From assembly GCA_963773055.1 (NCBI GenBank), contig CAVYZL010000006.1:434001-498000 (forward strand): a stretch of DNA of 64,000 nucleotides, in the 5' to 3' direction. This DNA comes from PALSA-612 sp963773055. GTDB taxonomy: Bacteria > Actinomycetota > Thermoleophilia > Gaiellales > Gaiellaceae. Below the pieces are notes generated by a model. The model was not told the DNA's origin and did not search any database. It saw nothing but the letters and a program-made list of their open reading frames with translations. Positions 32,933-42,581 of the stretch are shown one piece after another (the stretch's first letter is position 1; every line of letters begins with the position of its first letter). The translations under genes were made by a program, and so were the position numbers.

Positions 32933-33322
32933 TGCGCGAGAGCCTGATCTCGACGCCGCGGCCGGTGCCCGGCAAGACGGCGCCTGCGATCGCGGCCGTG
33001 CTCGTGCTCGCCCTCGCGCTGCCCGTCTTCCTCGTCGCCGGCTGGAACGTGCGCGGCTGGGCGCTCGGGGCGATCCTCTGGGTGCGGCGTCCGCGGAGCC
33101 TCGCTCCTCTTCGACCACGTGCGAAAGGGCGCGTCGGAGACCGCCGCCTCCGCGTTGCGGGCGTTCGAGCTCTTCTTCAAGGCGCTCGTCGTGCTCGTCG
33201 TCCTCGTCGCCGTCGCCGCCACGGACTCCGATCTCGCGTTGCCGGCGATCCTCGTCTTCGCGCTCGCGTACACCGCCGAGCTCGGCCTCTCGCTCGCCAC
33301 GTACTTCGGGAGCGAGAAGTGA
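32932..33322 (+). CDS. AtpI-like membrane protein, one frameshift
   Basis: About 130 residues with four predicted membrane helices, the position and topology of AtpI. The N-terminal half (TAPAIAAVLVLALALPVFLV, GWALGAILW) and C-terminal half (LLFDHVRKGASE, FKALVVLVVLVAVAATDSD) are in different frames; the shift is near 33078-33092, as if one base were added. Both halves are hydrophobic in the right frame and the stop overlaps the atpB start (GTGA), so one continuous gene with a sequence error is the likely truth. Confidence 0.6.
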
Positions 33323-34209
33323 AGCTCCGCGCGCGCTGCTGGGCGTCACGTTCTTCGCGCTGGCCTGCCTCGCCGGTCGCCGCCGCAGCGGAGCAGCGCC
33401 GACAGAGGAGTTCGACCCGTCCGTCGAGTGGACGCTCGCACGAGTGGGTGCCGATCCACCTCGGCCCGACTCGACCTCTCGATCAACAAGGCGGTCGCGT
33501 ACCTGATGCTCGGCGCGGCTGCTCTCGATCGTGCTCGGCTTCGTGCTCATGCGCGTCCGGCTCGGCGAGCGCGCCCCGGACGTCGCCAGACGGTCGGCGA
33601 GATCATCTACGAGGTCGCGCAGACGCAGGTCGCCGAGCAGGGGCTGCCGACGAAGGCGATCGGCATGTGGTTCCCGTACGTCGCCTCGCTGATGCTCTTC
33701 ATCTGGGTCGTCAACCTGATCGGGTTCATCCCACTGCCCCTCTCGGACGAGAAAGTCGACGATCTTCGGTGTCGAGGTGCCGACGCTCGCGATCTTCGCC
33801 GCGACTTCGACGCTCTCCGTCACGCTCGCGCTCGCGCTGATGACGTGGGTCTTCACGCACGTCGAGGGAATCCGCCACAACGGCGTCATGCGCTACCTGC
33901 AGAGCTGGATCCCGGACGTGCCGAAGGCGATGCTGCCCCTGATCATCCCGCTCGAGATCCTCGGGCAGTTCATGCGGCTGATCAGCCTCTCCGTCCGTCT
34001 CTACGCGAACATGCTCGCGGGCCACATGCTGATCCTCGTGTTCATCGGCCTGATCTTCCTCACGAACTGGTTCGTATTCCCGCGTCTCGGTCGATGATGC
34101 CGTCGCCTTCTACCTCTTCGAAGTCGTTATCGTCGTCTCGATCCAGGCGTACATCTTCGCCGCCCTGTCCGCCATCTACATCGGCTCGGCCATCGAGCCC
34201 GAACACTAG
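33319..34209 (+). CDS. atpB: ATP synthase F0 subunit a, multiple frameshifts
   Basis: Proton-channel subunit of F0. Conserved pieces are unmistakable when frames are joined: HEWVPIHLGP, WFPYVASLMLFIWVVNLIGFIP, EILGQFMRLISLSVRLYANM (with the essential Arg) and AYIFAALSAIYIGSAIEPEH. About seven single-base shifts are needed, near 33334 (-1), 33437 (+1), 33469 (+1), 33521 (+1), 33588 (-1), 33761 (+1) and 34083 (+1). An essential subunit with intact motifs in every fragment argues for local sequence errors rather than decay. GTG start overlaps the AtpI-like stop. About 297 residues after repair. Confidence 0.85.
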
Positions 34210-34224
34210 GAAAAGGAGCGCTTC

Positions 34225-34485
34225 ATGCTCGGTCTGCTCGCAGCAACAACCGGTGACGTCGCCGACGCCGGCAAGGCGATCGCCCTCGCGCTCGGCATCG
34301 GCCTCGGCGCGCTCGGCGCCGGCATCGGCATCGGCAACATCTTCGGCTCGATGATCCAGGCGGTCGCGCGCCAGCCCGAGCTCCGCTCGGAGCTCCAGGG
34401 CATCCAGTGGCTCGGCTTCGCGCTCACCGAGGCGGTCGTCTTCTACGGTCTCATCGGCGGTCTGCTCGCGTACGTCCTGATCTGA
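34225..34485 (+). CDS. atpE: ATP synthase F0 subunit c
   Basis: 86 residues, two helices joined by the polar RQPE loop. The N-terminal helix has the GLGALGAGIGIGN glycine pattern and the second has the ion-binding Glu69 in FALTEAVVFYGLI. The residues around Glu69 lack the Gln/Ser-Thr set of sodium-type c-rings, so proton coupling is expected. A strong GAAAAGGAG ribosome binding site precedes the ATG. It overlaps atpF by TGATG. Confidence 0.96.
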   Translation: MLGLLAATTGDVADAGKAIALALGIGLGALGAGIGIGNIFGSMIQAVARQPELRSELQGIQWLGFALTEAVVFYGLIGGLLAYVLI

Positions 34486-35028
34486 TGCCGCTCGCCTCCA
34501 CCATCGTCGCCGACTCGGGCCTGATCAAGGTCGTCCCGGGCCTGATGATCTGGACGCTGATCGCGTTCGGGATCACGTTCTTCGTGCTCAAGCGGTACAC
34601 CTTCGGCCGAATCCAGAAGGCGATCGACAACGCGGCGCGACCGGATCCGCGAGGCGCTCGACGAGGCAGACCGCGCGCGCACCGAGGCGGAGAAGCTCGT
34701 GGCCGAGCAGCGCGAGGCGCTCCAGCAGGCGCGCGTCGATGCGGAGGCGATGCTCGCGGAGGCAAGGAACGTCGCCGATGCGCAGAACCGGCGGCTCAAG
34801 GAAGAGCTCGACGCCGAGCGCCAGCGCCGGCTCGAGGAGACGCGGAAGGAGATCGACGCCGAGACGCAGCGCGCGATCGGCCAGATCCGCTCCGAGGTCG
34901 CGTCGCTCACGCTCGAGGCGACGGAGAAGGTGACGGGGAAGGTGCTGACGGGCGACGACCAGCGCCGCCTGATCGACGAGGCGATCGACGAGCTCGACTT
35001 CTCGGCGCTGGAGAAAGAGGCCGTCTAG
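34485..35028 (+). CDS. atpF: ATP synthase F0 subunit b, one frameshift
   Basis: About 180 residues. The N-terminal membrane helix (VPGLMIWTLIAFGITFFVL) is followed by the long charged coiled coil (DEADRARTEAEKLVAEQREA onward) of the peripheral stalk. The frame breaks near 34635-34645, as if one base were inserted between the helix part (KAIDN) and the coil (DRIREALDEAD). Order and overlaps with atpE and atpH are normal, so this is probably a sequence error. Confidence 0.85.
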
Positions 35029-35559
35029 ATGTCGGTAGCCGACCGTGTGTACGCCCGCGCGCTCTACGAGGCCGCGCTCGACGCGGGCTCGGTGAAGGAC
35101 GTCCAGGGCGAGCTCGGCGCCGTGGCCGAAGCGATGGCCGAGCTCCCTCACCTGCGGTCGGTCGTCGGCAACCCGCAGCTCGACGCCGCGTCGAAGGCCG
35201 CCGTGCTCGAGGCGTCCGTGGGCGAGCCGAGCGGGCTGATGACGAACTTCCTGCGCCTGCTCGCAGACAAGGGGCGCGCCGGCTCGATCGAGGGCATCAA
35301 CACGGAGTACGAGCGGATCGTCGCCCGGGCGGAGGGCCAGCTGACCGTCGAGCTGACGACCGCGCACGAGCTCTCGGACGCCGAGGCGAAGGAGATCGTG
35401 CAGCAGATCGAGCGCGCCTCCGGGCGCCGCGTCGAGGCCGTGCGCACGGTCGACCCGAAGCTGATCGGCGGCATCGTCCTCCAGGCCGGCTCGCTGCGCG
35501 CCGACGCGAGCGTGCGCGGCCGACTGGAACGCATGAAGCAAGACCTCTTGACCCGTTAG
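35029..35559 (+). CDS. atpH: ATP synthase F1 subunit delta
   Basis: 176 residues. VADRVYARALYEAALDAG at the N-terminus and the C-terminal IGGIVLQAGSLRADASVRGRL are the OSCP/delta signatures. It links the peripheral stalk to the top of the alpha-beta hexamer. It begins immediately after the atpF stop. Length and frame are intact. Confidence 0.95.
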   Translation: MSVADRVYARALYEAALDAGSVKDVQGELGAVAEAMAELPHLRSVVGNPQLDAASKAAVLEASVGEPSGLMTNFLRLLADKGRAGSIEGINTEYERIVARAEGQLTVELTTAHELSDAEAKEIVQQIERASGRRVEAVRTVDPKLIGGIVLQAGSLRADASVRGRLERMKQDLLTR

Positions 35560-35573
35560 ACGAAAGGACACCT

Positions 35574-37094
35574 GTGAAGCTCAGCCCCGACGAGATCACC
35601 ACCATCCTCAAGCAGCGAATCGAGGACTTCGCAGTCGAGACCGATCTAGCGGAGGTCGGGACGGTGCTCCAGGTCGGCGACGGGATCGCCCGCGTCTACG
35701 GGCTCGAGAGCGCCGTCGCGATGGAGATGCTCGAGTTCGAGCACGGCGTCACGGGCATCGCGCTCAACCTCGAGGAGGACAACGTCGGCGCCGCGCTGCT
35801 CGGCGACTGGGAGCTCGTCGCGGAAGGGGAAACCGTCCGCCGCACGGGCCGCGTCGCCAGCGTCCCCGTGGGCGACCATCTGATCGGCCGCATCGTCAAC
35901 CCGCTCGGCGAGCCGGTCGACGGTGGTGCGCCGATCGCCGTAACTGAGACGCGCCCGCTCGAGTTCAAGGCGCCGGGCGTCGTCGACCGCCAGCCGGTGA
36001 CGGAGCCCGTGCAGACGGGCATCAAGGCGATCGACTCGATGATCCCGATCGGCCGCGGCCAGCGGGAGCTGATCATCGGCGACCGCTCGACCGGCAAGAC
36101 CGCGTTGCTTGTCGACACGATCTTGAACCAGCGCGATCAGGACCTGATCTGCATCTACGTGGCGATCGGGCAGAAGTCGTCCACCGTGAAGCAGGTGTAC
36201 GAACGGCTGAAGGACGCCGGCGCGATGGACTACACGATCATCGTCCACGCCCCGGCCAACGAGGCCGCGCCGATGAAGTGGATGGCGCCGTACGCCGGCT
36301 GCGCGATGGGCGAGTACTTCATGTTCCAGGGAAAGCACGTCCTCTGCATGTACGACGACCTTACGAAGCACGCGGACGCCTACCGACAGATGTCGCTGCT
36401 CCTGCGACGGCCGCCGGGCCGCGAGGCGTTCCCGGGCGACGTCTTCTACCTCCACTCGCGGCTGCTCGAGCGGGCGTGCAAGCTGTCCGACGAGCTCGGC
36501 GCAGGCTCCTTGACGGCGCTGCCGGTCGTCGAGACGCAGGCGGGCGACGTCGCCGCGTACATCCCGACGAACGTGATCTCGATCACGGACGGCCAGATCT
36601 TCCTCGAGGCCGAGCTCTTCTACTCGGGCGTGCGGCCGGCGATCAACGTCGGCGTCTCCGTCTCGCGCGTCGGCGGCAACGCCCAGGTGAAGGCGATGCG
36701 GCAGGTGGCCGGGCGGCTTCGCCTCGACCTCTCGCAGTACCGCGAGCTCGAGGCCTTCGCGCAGTTCGGCTCCGAGCTCGATCAGGCGACCCGGGACGTG
36801 CTCGGACGCGGCGAGCGGATGGTGGCGTCGCTCAACCAGCCGCAGTACGCGCCGTGGCCGCTCGAGGAGCAGGTGGTGGCGATCTACGCCGGCACGAACG
36901 GCTACCTCGACCCGATACCCGTCGAGGACATCACGCGCTACCAGGACGAGCTCCGCGAACACCTGCGCACGGAGGGCTCGATCTACGCAGAGGTACGGGA
37001 GAAGAAGGAGATCTCGGACGAGCTCGGCGAGAAGCTCGGTGTGGAGCTGAAGAAGGTCGCCGATCGCTTCACGCCGGCCGAGACCGCCGCGTAG
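35574..37094 (+). CDS. atpA: ATP synthase F1 subunit alpha
   Basis: 506 residues. The non-catalytic nucleotide site carries the P-loop GDRSTGKTAL (Ser172 where E. coli has Gln), preceded by GIKAIDSMIPIGRGQRELI; the Arg-finger region VGVSVSRVGGNAQVKAM is intact. The GTG start follows an AAAGGA ribosome binding site by 7 nt. It lies between atpH and atpG as usual. Its stoichiometric partner, the beta subunit, is encoded 15 kb away at 51998. Confidence 0.97.
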   Translation: MKLSPDEITTILKQRIEDFAVETDLAEVGTVLQVGDGIARVYGLESAVAMEMLEFEHGVTGIALNLEEDNVGAALLGDWELVAEGETVRRTGRVASVPVGDHLIGRIVNPLGEPVDGGAPIAVTETRPLEFKAPGVVDRQPVTEPVQTGIKAIDSMIPIGRGQRELIIGDRSTGKTALLVDTILNQRDQDLICIYVAIGQKSSTVKQVYERLKDAGAMDYTIIVHAPANEAAPMKWMAPYAGCAMGEYFMFQGKHVLCMYDDLTKHADAYRQMSLLLRRPPGREAFPGDVFYLHSRLLERACKLSDELGAGSLTALPVVETQAGDVAAYIPTNVISITDGQIFLEAELFYSGVRPAINVGVSVSRVGGNAQVKAMRQVAGRLRLDLSQYRELEAFAQFGSELDQATRDVLGRGERMVASLNQPQYAPWPLEEQVVAIYAGTNGYLDPIPVEDITRYQDELREHLRTEGSIYAEVREKKEISDELGEKLGVELKKVADRFTPAETAA

Positions 37095-37101
37095 TCACGC
37101 G

Positions 37102-37989
37102 ATGGCAACAGTCCAGGATCTCCGGCGGCGCATCCGCTCCGTCACCAATACGCGCAAGATCACGAAGGCGATGGAGCTCGTCGCGAGCGCCCGCCTTCGC
37201 CGCGCGCAGCTGCGGATCGAGTCGATGCGCCCGTTCGCCGATCGGATGATGGAGCTGATGGTGGGCACGGCCCGTGCCGCGACGTCGGTCCACGGCCTGC
37301 CGTTGCTCCAGCGCCGGGACGTACAGGCGGTGGCGATCCTGCCGCTCACAGGCGACCGTGGGCTCGCCGGTGCGTTCAACGCGCAGGTCCTCCGCCACGC
37401 GACCGCGCTCGACCGGCAGCTGCGGGCCGACGGCGTCTCCGTCCGCTGGCTCGTCGCCGGGCGAAAGGGCGCGTCGTCGCTCCGCTTCCGCGGCTACGAG
37501 GTCGACCAGTCGTGGACGGGCTTCTCGGACCGGCCGGCGTACACCGACGCGCAGGCGCTCGCCCACCGGCTCGCCGAGCTCTACGTCGTAGAGGAGATCG
37601 ACCGCGCGGTGATCGTCTACAACCACTTCGTCTCGCCGCTCGTCCAGACGGTCGTCGAGCAGGACGTCCTGCCGATTCCCGAGGAGATGCTCGAGGCGGG
37701 CGACACGGAGAGGGAGGCGGCGCTGCTCGGCGACGTCATCTACGAGCCCGAGCCCGAGGAGATCCTCATGCGCCTCCTGCCGTTCTACCTCGAGACGGAG
37801 ATCTACCGCGCGCTGCTCGAGTCGGCGGCATCGGAGCAGGGGGCGCGGATGACCGCCATGCGCAACGCCTCGAAGAACGCAGGCGAGCTGATCGACGGGC
37901 TCCGGCTCGCGATGAACCGCGCGCGCCAGGCGGAGATCACGCAGGAGATCCTCGAGGTCGTCGCGGGCGCCGATGCACTGACGCAGTAG
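37102..37989 (+). CDS. atpG: ATP synthase F1 subunit gamma
   Basis: 295 residues. The N-terminal helix ends (RRRIRSVTNTRKITKAMELVA) and the C-terminal RMTAMRNASKNAGELIDGL / RARQAEITQEILEVVAGA are diagnostic for the central rotor shaft. It begins 7 nt after atpA. In almost all bacteria atpD follows directly; here the operon stops and a lipoprotein gene with its own promoter follows. Confidence 0.96.
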   Translation: MATVQDLRRRIRSVTNTRKITKAMELVASARLRRAQLRIESMRPFADRMMELMVGTARAATSVHGLPLLQRRDVQAVAILPLTGDRGLAGAFNAQVLRHATALDRQLRADGVSVRWLVAGRKGASSLRFRGYEVDQSWTGFSDRPAYTDAQALAHRLAELYVVEEIDRAVIVYNHFVSPLVQTVVEQDVLPIPEEMLEAGDTEREAALLGDVIYEPEPEEILMRLLPFYLETEIYRALLESAASEQGARMTAMRNASKNAGELIDGLRLAMNRARQAEITQEILEVVAGADALTQ

Positions 37990-38004
37990 CGAAGAACCCG
38001 GGGC

Positions 38005-38010
38005 TACACT
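38005..38010 (+). promoter_or_regulatory. -10 box (TACACT), lipoprotein gene
   Basis: TACACT ends 8 nt before the ATG, 16 nt after the atpG stop. It suggests a new transcription unit where atpD would normally follow. Confidence 0.45.
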
Positions 38011-38018
38011 CGAACGCG

Positions 38019-38696
38019 ATGCGCCTGCTCGCCCTGCTGGCCCTCCTGCTTGCCGCGGTCGCCCTCGCTGCGGGCTGCGGCAGCTCGTCCTCCGCTCAGG
38101 GGTCGACGACGACCTCCACGGCGCCGCCGCCACCACCGGCCGCGACGTCTCAGTCGCCGCCCGCACCACCTCCGCCGCCTGCCAGGCCGTCGCGCATCTA
38201 CACGAAGAAGGAGCTCGCCCGCCTCGTGCTCCAGCCCAAGGACTCTCCGGCCGACATGCGATACGTCAGGAGCGAGTCAGGGCACAGGACGCTCGCCCAG
38301 CTCGGCTTCATCCTGCCCAGACAGATCAGGGAGCTCCGCTCGTACGGCTTCCGCAGCGTCCGCGACGCCATCTTCGCTGCGAAGTCGCCAACGTCGGACC
38401 GCGTGGTCGCCGAGCGCGTGTGGCTGATGAGGAATCCCAACTCGGCGAGTCGCTGGCTCGGTAAGTCGAAGGGCGACTCCGTCAACCTCGGCTTCTCGCA
38501 GCTCGCTCCCGCCGCTGTCGGCGACGAGTCGTGGGCGGCGACCGGGCAGGCGAACGGACAGGTCGTGATCACGCACGCCTTCCGGCTCGGCAATGCTGTC
38601 TTCGTCGTCAGCTCGTACAGCGCCAAGGAAGCCCTCTCCTCGGCTGCGGCTCGCGCTGCGGTTGTCGCCGCCTTCACCCGCGCCCGCAATGTGTGA
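38019..38696 (+). CDS. Lipoprotein of unknown function
   Basis: 225 residues. A lipoprotein signal peptide ends in the lipobox LAAGC (Cys about residue 24), then a long Ser/Thr/Pro-rich linker with proline runs (about 28-60) reaches a globular domain that starts YTKKELARLVLQPKDSPADM. That opening resembles predicted ligand-binding domains of other actinobacterial lipoproteins in which a similar segment begins the repeat, but I do not recognise a named family. It would be anchored to the outer face of the membrane. It is the first gene after the broken end of the atp operon. Confidence 0.75.
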   Translation: MRLLALLALLLAAVALAAGCGSSSSAQGSTTTSTAPPPPPAATSQSPPAPPPPPARPSRIYTKKELARLVLQPKDSPADMRYVRSESGHRTLAQLGFILPRQIRELRSYGFRSVRDAIFAAKSPTSDRVVAERVWLMRNPNSASRWLGKSKGDSVNLGFSQLAPAAVGDESWAATGQANGQVVITHAFRLGNAVFVVSSYSAKEALSSAAARAAVVAAFTRARNV

Positions 38697-38772
38697 GCCA
38701 GAGTGATCGCAAACATTCCAGCTCGCGACGGAGTCTTATGTCGCGAGTGACGCGCACAACGATTGAGACAGC

Positions 38773-39822
38773 GTGGAATCAGAAATAGCGCCGCTCGAGA
38801 CCGGGACAGAGTTTGACCGGGCGGTCGAAGTCGCCGAACGCTTCCTCGCCAACATCGAGACGGTCGTCCATGGCAAGACCGAAGAGATCAGGCTCGTTCT
38901 TGCCGCGCTCACGAGCGGCGGGCACGTGCTGCTCGAGGACGTGCCCGGCACGGCAAAGACCGTCCTGGCCCGCTCGATCGCGCGCTCGGTCGACGGTGCG
39001 ACGACGACTCGCATCCAGTGCACGCCGGACCTCCAGCCGACGGACGTCACCGGGCTCTCGGTCTTCGACCAGAAGACGCGTGACTTCGAGTTCCGTCCGG
39101 GGCCAATCTTCGCGAACGTCGTGCTCGTCGACGAGGTCAACCGCGCGATGCCGAAGACACAGTCGGCGCTGCTCGAGGCGATGGCGGAGCAGCAGGTGAC
39201 GGTCGACGGCGTCACGCGCAAGCTGCCCGATCCGTTCCTCCTGCTCGCCACGGAGAACCCGATCGAGTACGAAGGCACCTTCCCGCTCCCCGAGGCGCAG
39301 CTCGACCGGTTCTTCCTCAAGACGGTACTCGGCTATCCCGGCATCGAGGACGAGCTGACGATCCTCGAGGAGCAGCGCTACGCCCATCCGCTCGACACGC
39401 TAGGCGCCGCCGTCACCCTCGAGGACGCCAATACGCTCCGCGTGGCCGTCCAGCACGTCTACGTCGACGACGTCCTCCGCCGCTGGATCGTCGATCTCGT
39501 TCGAGCGACGCGCACGCTCGAGGACGTCTCGATGGGGGCGTCTGTACGGGGGAGCCTCGCGCTCGAGCGCGCCGTACGGGCGTGGGCGCTCCTCCACGGG
39601 CGAGACTTCGTGATCCCGACGGACGTCGAGCGCCTGTTCGTCCCCGTCATCGCCCACCGCGTCGTCTTTCGTCCTGCCTTCCTTGCGCGCGCGCGCACGA
39701 TGGGTTGGGCAGACGCGATCGAGGACTTTCGCCGCCAGTGCCTCGAGGTCGCACCCGTCCCCGGCTCGGAGGAGGATCCGCTGTTCGAGGGGCCTCGGCC
39801 CGCCGACGACACAGGAGCATGA
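38773..39822 (+). CDS. MoxR-family AAA+ ATPase
   Basis: 349 residues. Walker A is in HVLLEDVPGTAKTVLARS, Walker B in VVLVDEVNRAMPKTQSALL and sensor 1 in FLLLATENPIEYEG, all MoxR-type. These ATPases act as chaperones with VWA-domain partners; the next genes (DUF58, two VWA proteins, a TPR protein) are the standard partners. GTG start at 38773; the ATPase fold starts some 30 residues in. First gene of a six-gene operon. Confidence 0.92.
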   Translation: MESEIAPLETGTEFDRAVEVAERFLANIETVVHGKTEEIRLVLAALTSGGHVLLEDVPGTAKTVLARSIARSVDGATTTRIQCTPDLQPTDVTGLSVFDQKTRDFEFRPGPIFANVVLVDEVNRAMPKTQSALLEAMAEQQVTVDGVTRKLPDPFLLLATENPIEYEGTFPLPEAQLDRFFLKTVLGYPGIEDELTILEEQRYAHPLDTLGAAVTLEDANTLRVAVQHVYVDDVLRRWIVDLVRATRTLEDVSMGASVRGSLALERAVRAWALLHGRDFVIPTDVERLFVPVIAHRVVFRPAFLARARTMGWADAIEDFRRQCLEVAPVPGSEEDPLFEGPRPADDTGA

Positions 39823-39865
39823 TGGCGCCTGCGGCGGCTGAAGTCAGAGCCGTCGAGGAGCGCGC

Positions 39866-40769
39866 GTGACTTTCCCCCTTGTCCCGCGGGGCAGGCTGGT
39901 CGGGCTCTCGTTCGGGACGATGCGCAGCCTCCGCCGCGGCTCGGGGTCGGACGTTGCCGGATCGCGGCCGTATCACACCGGTGACGACATCCACGCGATC
40001 GACTGGGCCGCATCGGCGCGGCTTTCCCTCGCACGTCAGCGCGACGAGTTCATCGTTCGAGAGCGCTTCGCCGAGGAGGCGCCGCGCGTCGTCGTCGTCG
40101 TCGACCGGAGGCCCGAGATGCAGGGCCTCGGACCAGTCGCTCCCGTGGCTCGACAAGGCGCAGGCGATGCGCAACACCGTCGAGCTCCTCCTGCAGAGCA
40201 CCGCGCTCGTCGGCGGCTTCGCCGGCTACCTCGACTTTGCAGACGGCGAGGCGTGGTGGCTGCCGCCGCAGGGTGGGAGGCGCCTCGGTGAGCTCCGCGA
40301 AGAGCGTCTGACCTCCGACGTCTTCGGCGCACCGGAGGACACGCTCGCGAGCTCGCTCGCGTATCTCGCCCAGCATCCGCGCGCCGTGACGCCCGGTAGC
40401 TTCGTCTTCTGTCTCTCGGATTTTCTCGAGCCGCCGGGCGACGAGAGCTGGCTGACGGCGCTCGAGCATCGATGGGACATCGTCCCGGTCGTCATCCAGG
40501 ACCCAATCTGGGAGCAGAGCTTTCCCGACGTGCGCGGGATCGTCGTGCCCTTTCGTGACCCGCGCACGGGTCGCCTCTCCGACCTCCGGCTGACTCGGCG
40601 TGAGGCGGCAGACAGGCGCGCGGCGAACGAAGCGCGGCTAGAGCAGTTGCTGTCAACGTTCGGGGCGCTGGACCTCGACCCCGTGGTCGTCTCGTCCGAC
40701 GAGCCCGTCGAGATCCTGACCTCGTTCCTCGAATGGTCAGACATGCGACGTGCTCGGAGGGCCGCGTGA
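39866..40769 (+). CDS. DUF58 protein, one frameshift
   Basis: About 300 residues. The DUF58 signature GSRPYHTGDDIHAIDWAASA is present near residues 32-52, then VVVVVDRRPEM, a VWA-like start. The frame changes near 40110-40135 (net +1), after which SDQSLPWLDKAQAMRN and FVFCLSDFLEPPGDESW continue the normal protein. The two halves together have family length, so a sequence error is the simplest explanation. DUF58 proteins pair with MoxR ATPases; molecular role uncertain. The stop overlaps the next start (GTGA). Confidence 0.8.
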
Positions 40770-41746
40770 CCCTGCGCAGGCTGCTCCTCGTCGCGCTGCT
40801 CTGTGTCGCCGCCGCTGTCGGGGTCACCCTCCTCGTCCGCGACCGCGGCGGCGCAGCTCGGGAAGCGACCGGCCCAGCGGGGCAATTCGGCCCGATCGCA
40901 ATCCAGTCGACGTTCTCCCCGCGCGTGGCCCGTTTCGGCGACACGATCAATGCCTGGATCGACGTCACGCTCGACCGGCGACGCGTCCAGCCGGGGTCCG
41001 TCCGGGTCAGGCCGCAGTTCGCACCCTGGAGTGTCGTCGCCCCGCCCGTGCGGGTACGCCGTGACACGCAGAGCACGTCGTACATACGAACGACGTACGT
41101 GCTCCGCTGCGTGATCAGCCCGTGTGTGCCGCAACGAGACACCTCGTCGCTCGAGTTCGATCCCGTCCGCGTCGCCTACACCACGACGCGGGGTCAGAAG
41201 CGGACGTCCGACCTCATTCGTTGGCCCGTGCTCGTCATCCACTCGCAGATCGTCTCGGACGACTACGACAACCCGGCTGCGGTGGCGACCCCTTGGCGAG
41301 CCGACGCGCTCACGTTGCCCGCAGTCTCCTATCGGGTCTCACCCTCGCGATTGCGGGTCGGCGCGCTCGTCGTCGGCGCGTTGCTCACCCTCACGGCAAT
41401 CGTTCTCGCCGTGCTCTCGATCCCGGCTCGTGCGCCGAGGCCCGAGCCGGAGCCCGAGCCGGAGCCGGAGCCGGAGCCGCTGCCGCCGCTCGAGCACGCC
41501 CTCGTCCTCCTCGAGGCCGACGTGCAGGTGAACGGCGCCGCCGACCGTCGCCGTGCCCTCGAGCTCGTTGCAGAGGAGATGGAGGAGCGGGGTGACGTGC
41601 GCATCGCGCGGCGCGCGCGGAGCATGGCGTGGTCCGAGGACGACCCGGCCGTCGACGCGACGCGCGGCCTCGCCGGTCAGATACGTGCCGTGATTGCACA
41701 GGAAGAGCCCGAAGCGGAGGCGGTCGGCGATGCGCATCTCGCGTAG
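40766..41746 (+). CDS. Membrane protein of the MoxR/VWA operon (BatD-like position)
   Basis: About 326 residues from the GTG that overlaps the DUF58 stop. A membrane helix near the N-terminus (about 5-23) is followed by a 180-residue extracytoplasmic region of beta character (QSTFSPRVARFGDTINAWID), a second helix (about residues 200-220) and a cytoplasmic tail that opens with a Pro-Glu repeat of about eight units. Topology and position are like BatD of Bacteroides and spirochaete aerotolerance operons, but sequence family is not recognised. It overlaps the next VWA gene by 17 nt. Confidence 0.7.
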   Translation: MTLRRLLLVALLCVAAAVGVTLLVRDRGGAAREATGPAGQFGPIAIQSTFSPRVARFGDTINAWIDVTLDRRRVQPGSVRVRPQFAPWSVVAPPVRVRRDTQSTSYIRTTYVLRCVISPCVPQRDTSSLEFDPVRVAYTTTRGQKRTSDLIRWPVLVIHSQIVSDDYDNPAAVATPWRADALTLPAVSYRVSPSRLRVGALVVGALLTLTAIVLAVLSIPARAPRPEPEPEPEPEPEPLPPLEHALVLLEADVQVNGAADRRRALELVAEEMEERGDVRIARRARSMAWSEDDPAVDATRGLAGQIRAVIAQEEPEAEAVGDAHLA

Positions 41747-42581
41747 CCGTCGTGTCGCAGTGGCGAGTCGAGAGGGGACGGCGTCGACGATGGCGAGGAG
41801 GAGAACGTTCGTCATCCGGGGCGGCCTCGTCTTCGCCTCGGTCGCACTCCTTGCTGCCGCGGCGGCGTCGGCCCGCGGCCTCGACGTGCGCGAGCGCGGC
41901 TTCCTGCCGCGCGGGTCGACGGGGGTCGTCGTCCTCGATCTGTCACTGAGCATCTCCGACCGGAGTTATCCCGAGGTCCGGCAGGCGGTCCGGCGCCTCA
42001 TCCGCGCTGATGCACCCGCCGGTCTCGTCGTCTTCTCCGACGGACCGTACGAGCTCCTGCCGCCCGGGACGCCGGCCTCCGAGCTGAAGCCGCTGCTGCG
42101 GCTCCTCGAGCCGCCCAAAGGCGGGGCCCCCGTGAACCCGTGGTGGCAGACGTTTCGCGCCGGCACGAGGATCTCGTCGGCGCTCGACCTCGCGCGCAGA
42201 ATGCTCGTGCGCGACCGGGTCCGCGACGGCTACGTCGTCCTCGTGAGCGACCTCGAGACCGCGCCTGACGACGTCGAGTCCCTGACGCGAACCGTGCGTA
42301 GGTTGCAGCAGGACAGGATCGACATGCGGATCGTGCCGCTCTCGGCGTCGAGCGACGGCCTCGCGCTGTTCGAGGGGCTCCTCGGCAAGAAGGTGTTCGC
42401 TGCTCTGCCGGCAGAGAACGGTCAGGCGGAGCGTGTTCTCTCCGTCGGCGCGACGAGCCCGGTGCCGACGGCGCTGCTCCTGCTCGGCGGCCTGCTCTTC
42501 GCTGTGCTCGCACTACACGAGCGGTACGCAGGCAGGCTCGCACTCCCTCGTGCACGGCGCCCCCGGAAGGCGGCGGCATGA
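41730..42581 (+). CDS. VWA-domain membrane protein (first)
   Basis: 283 residues. A signal anchor (about residues 27-46) precedes a von Willebrand A domain with an intact metal-site DxSxS in VVLDLSLSISDRSYPE, then VVLVSDLETAP with the later Asp. A C-terminal membrane helix (TALLLLGGLLFAVLALH) and basic tail follow. It is the BatA/BatB-like partner of the MoxR ATPase. An internal ATG at 41790 is a possible alternative start. ATGA coupling to the next gene. Confidence 0.8.
   Translation: MRISRSRRVAVASREGTASTMARRRTFVIRGGLVFASVALLAAAAASARGLDVRERGFLPRGSTGVVVLDLSLSISDRSYPEVRQAVRRLIRADAPAGLVVFSDGPYELLPPGTPASELKPLLRLLEPPKGGAPVNPWWQTFRAGTRISSALDLARRMLVRDRVRDGYVVLVSDLETAPDDVESLTRTVRRLQQDRIDMRIVPLSASSDGLALFEGLLGKKVFAALPAENGQAERVLSVGATSPVPTALLLLGGLLFAVLALHERYAGRLALPRARRPRKAAA

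Noticed and set aside
33319..34209. Treating atpB as a pseudogene
   Set aside because: All conserved segments including the essential Arg are present, neighbours in the operon are intact and errors cluster locally, so sequence error is likelier.
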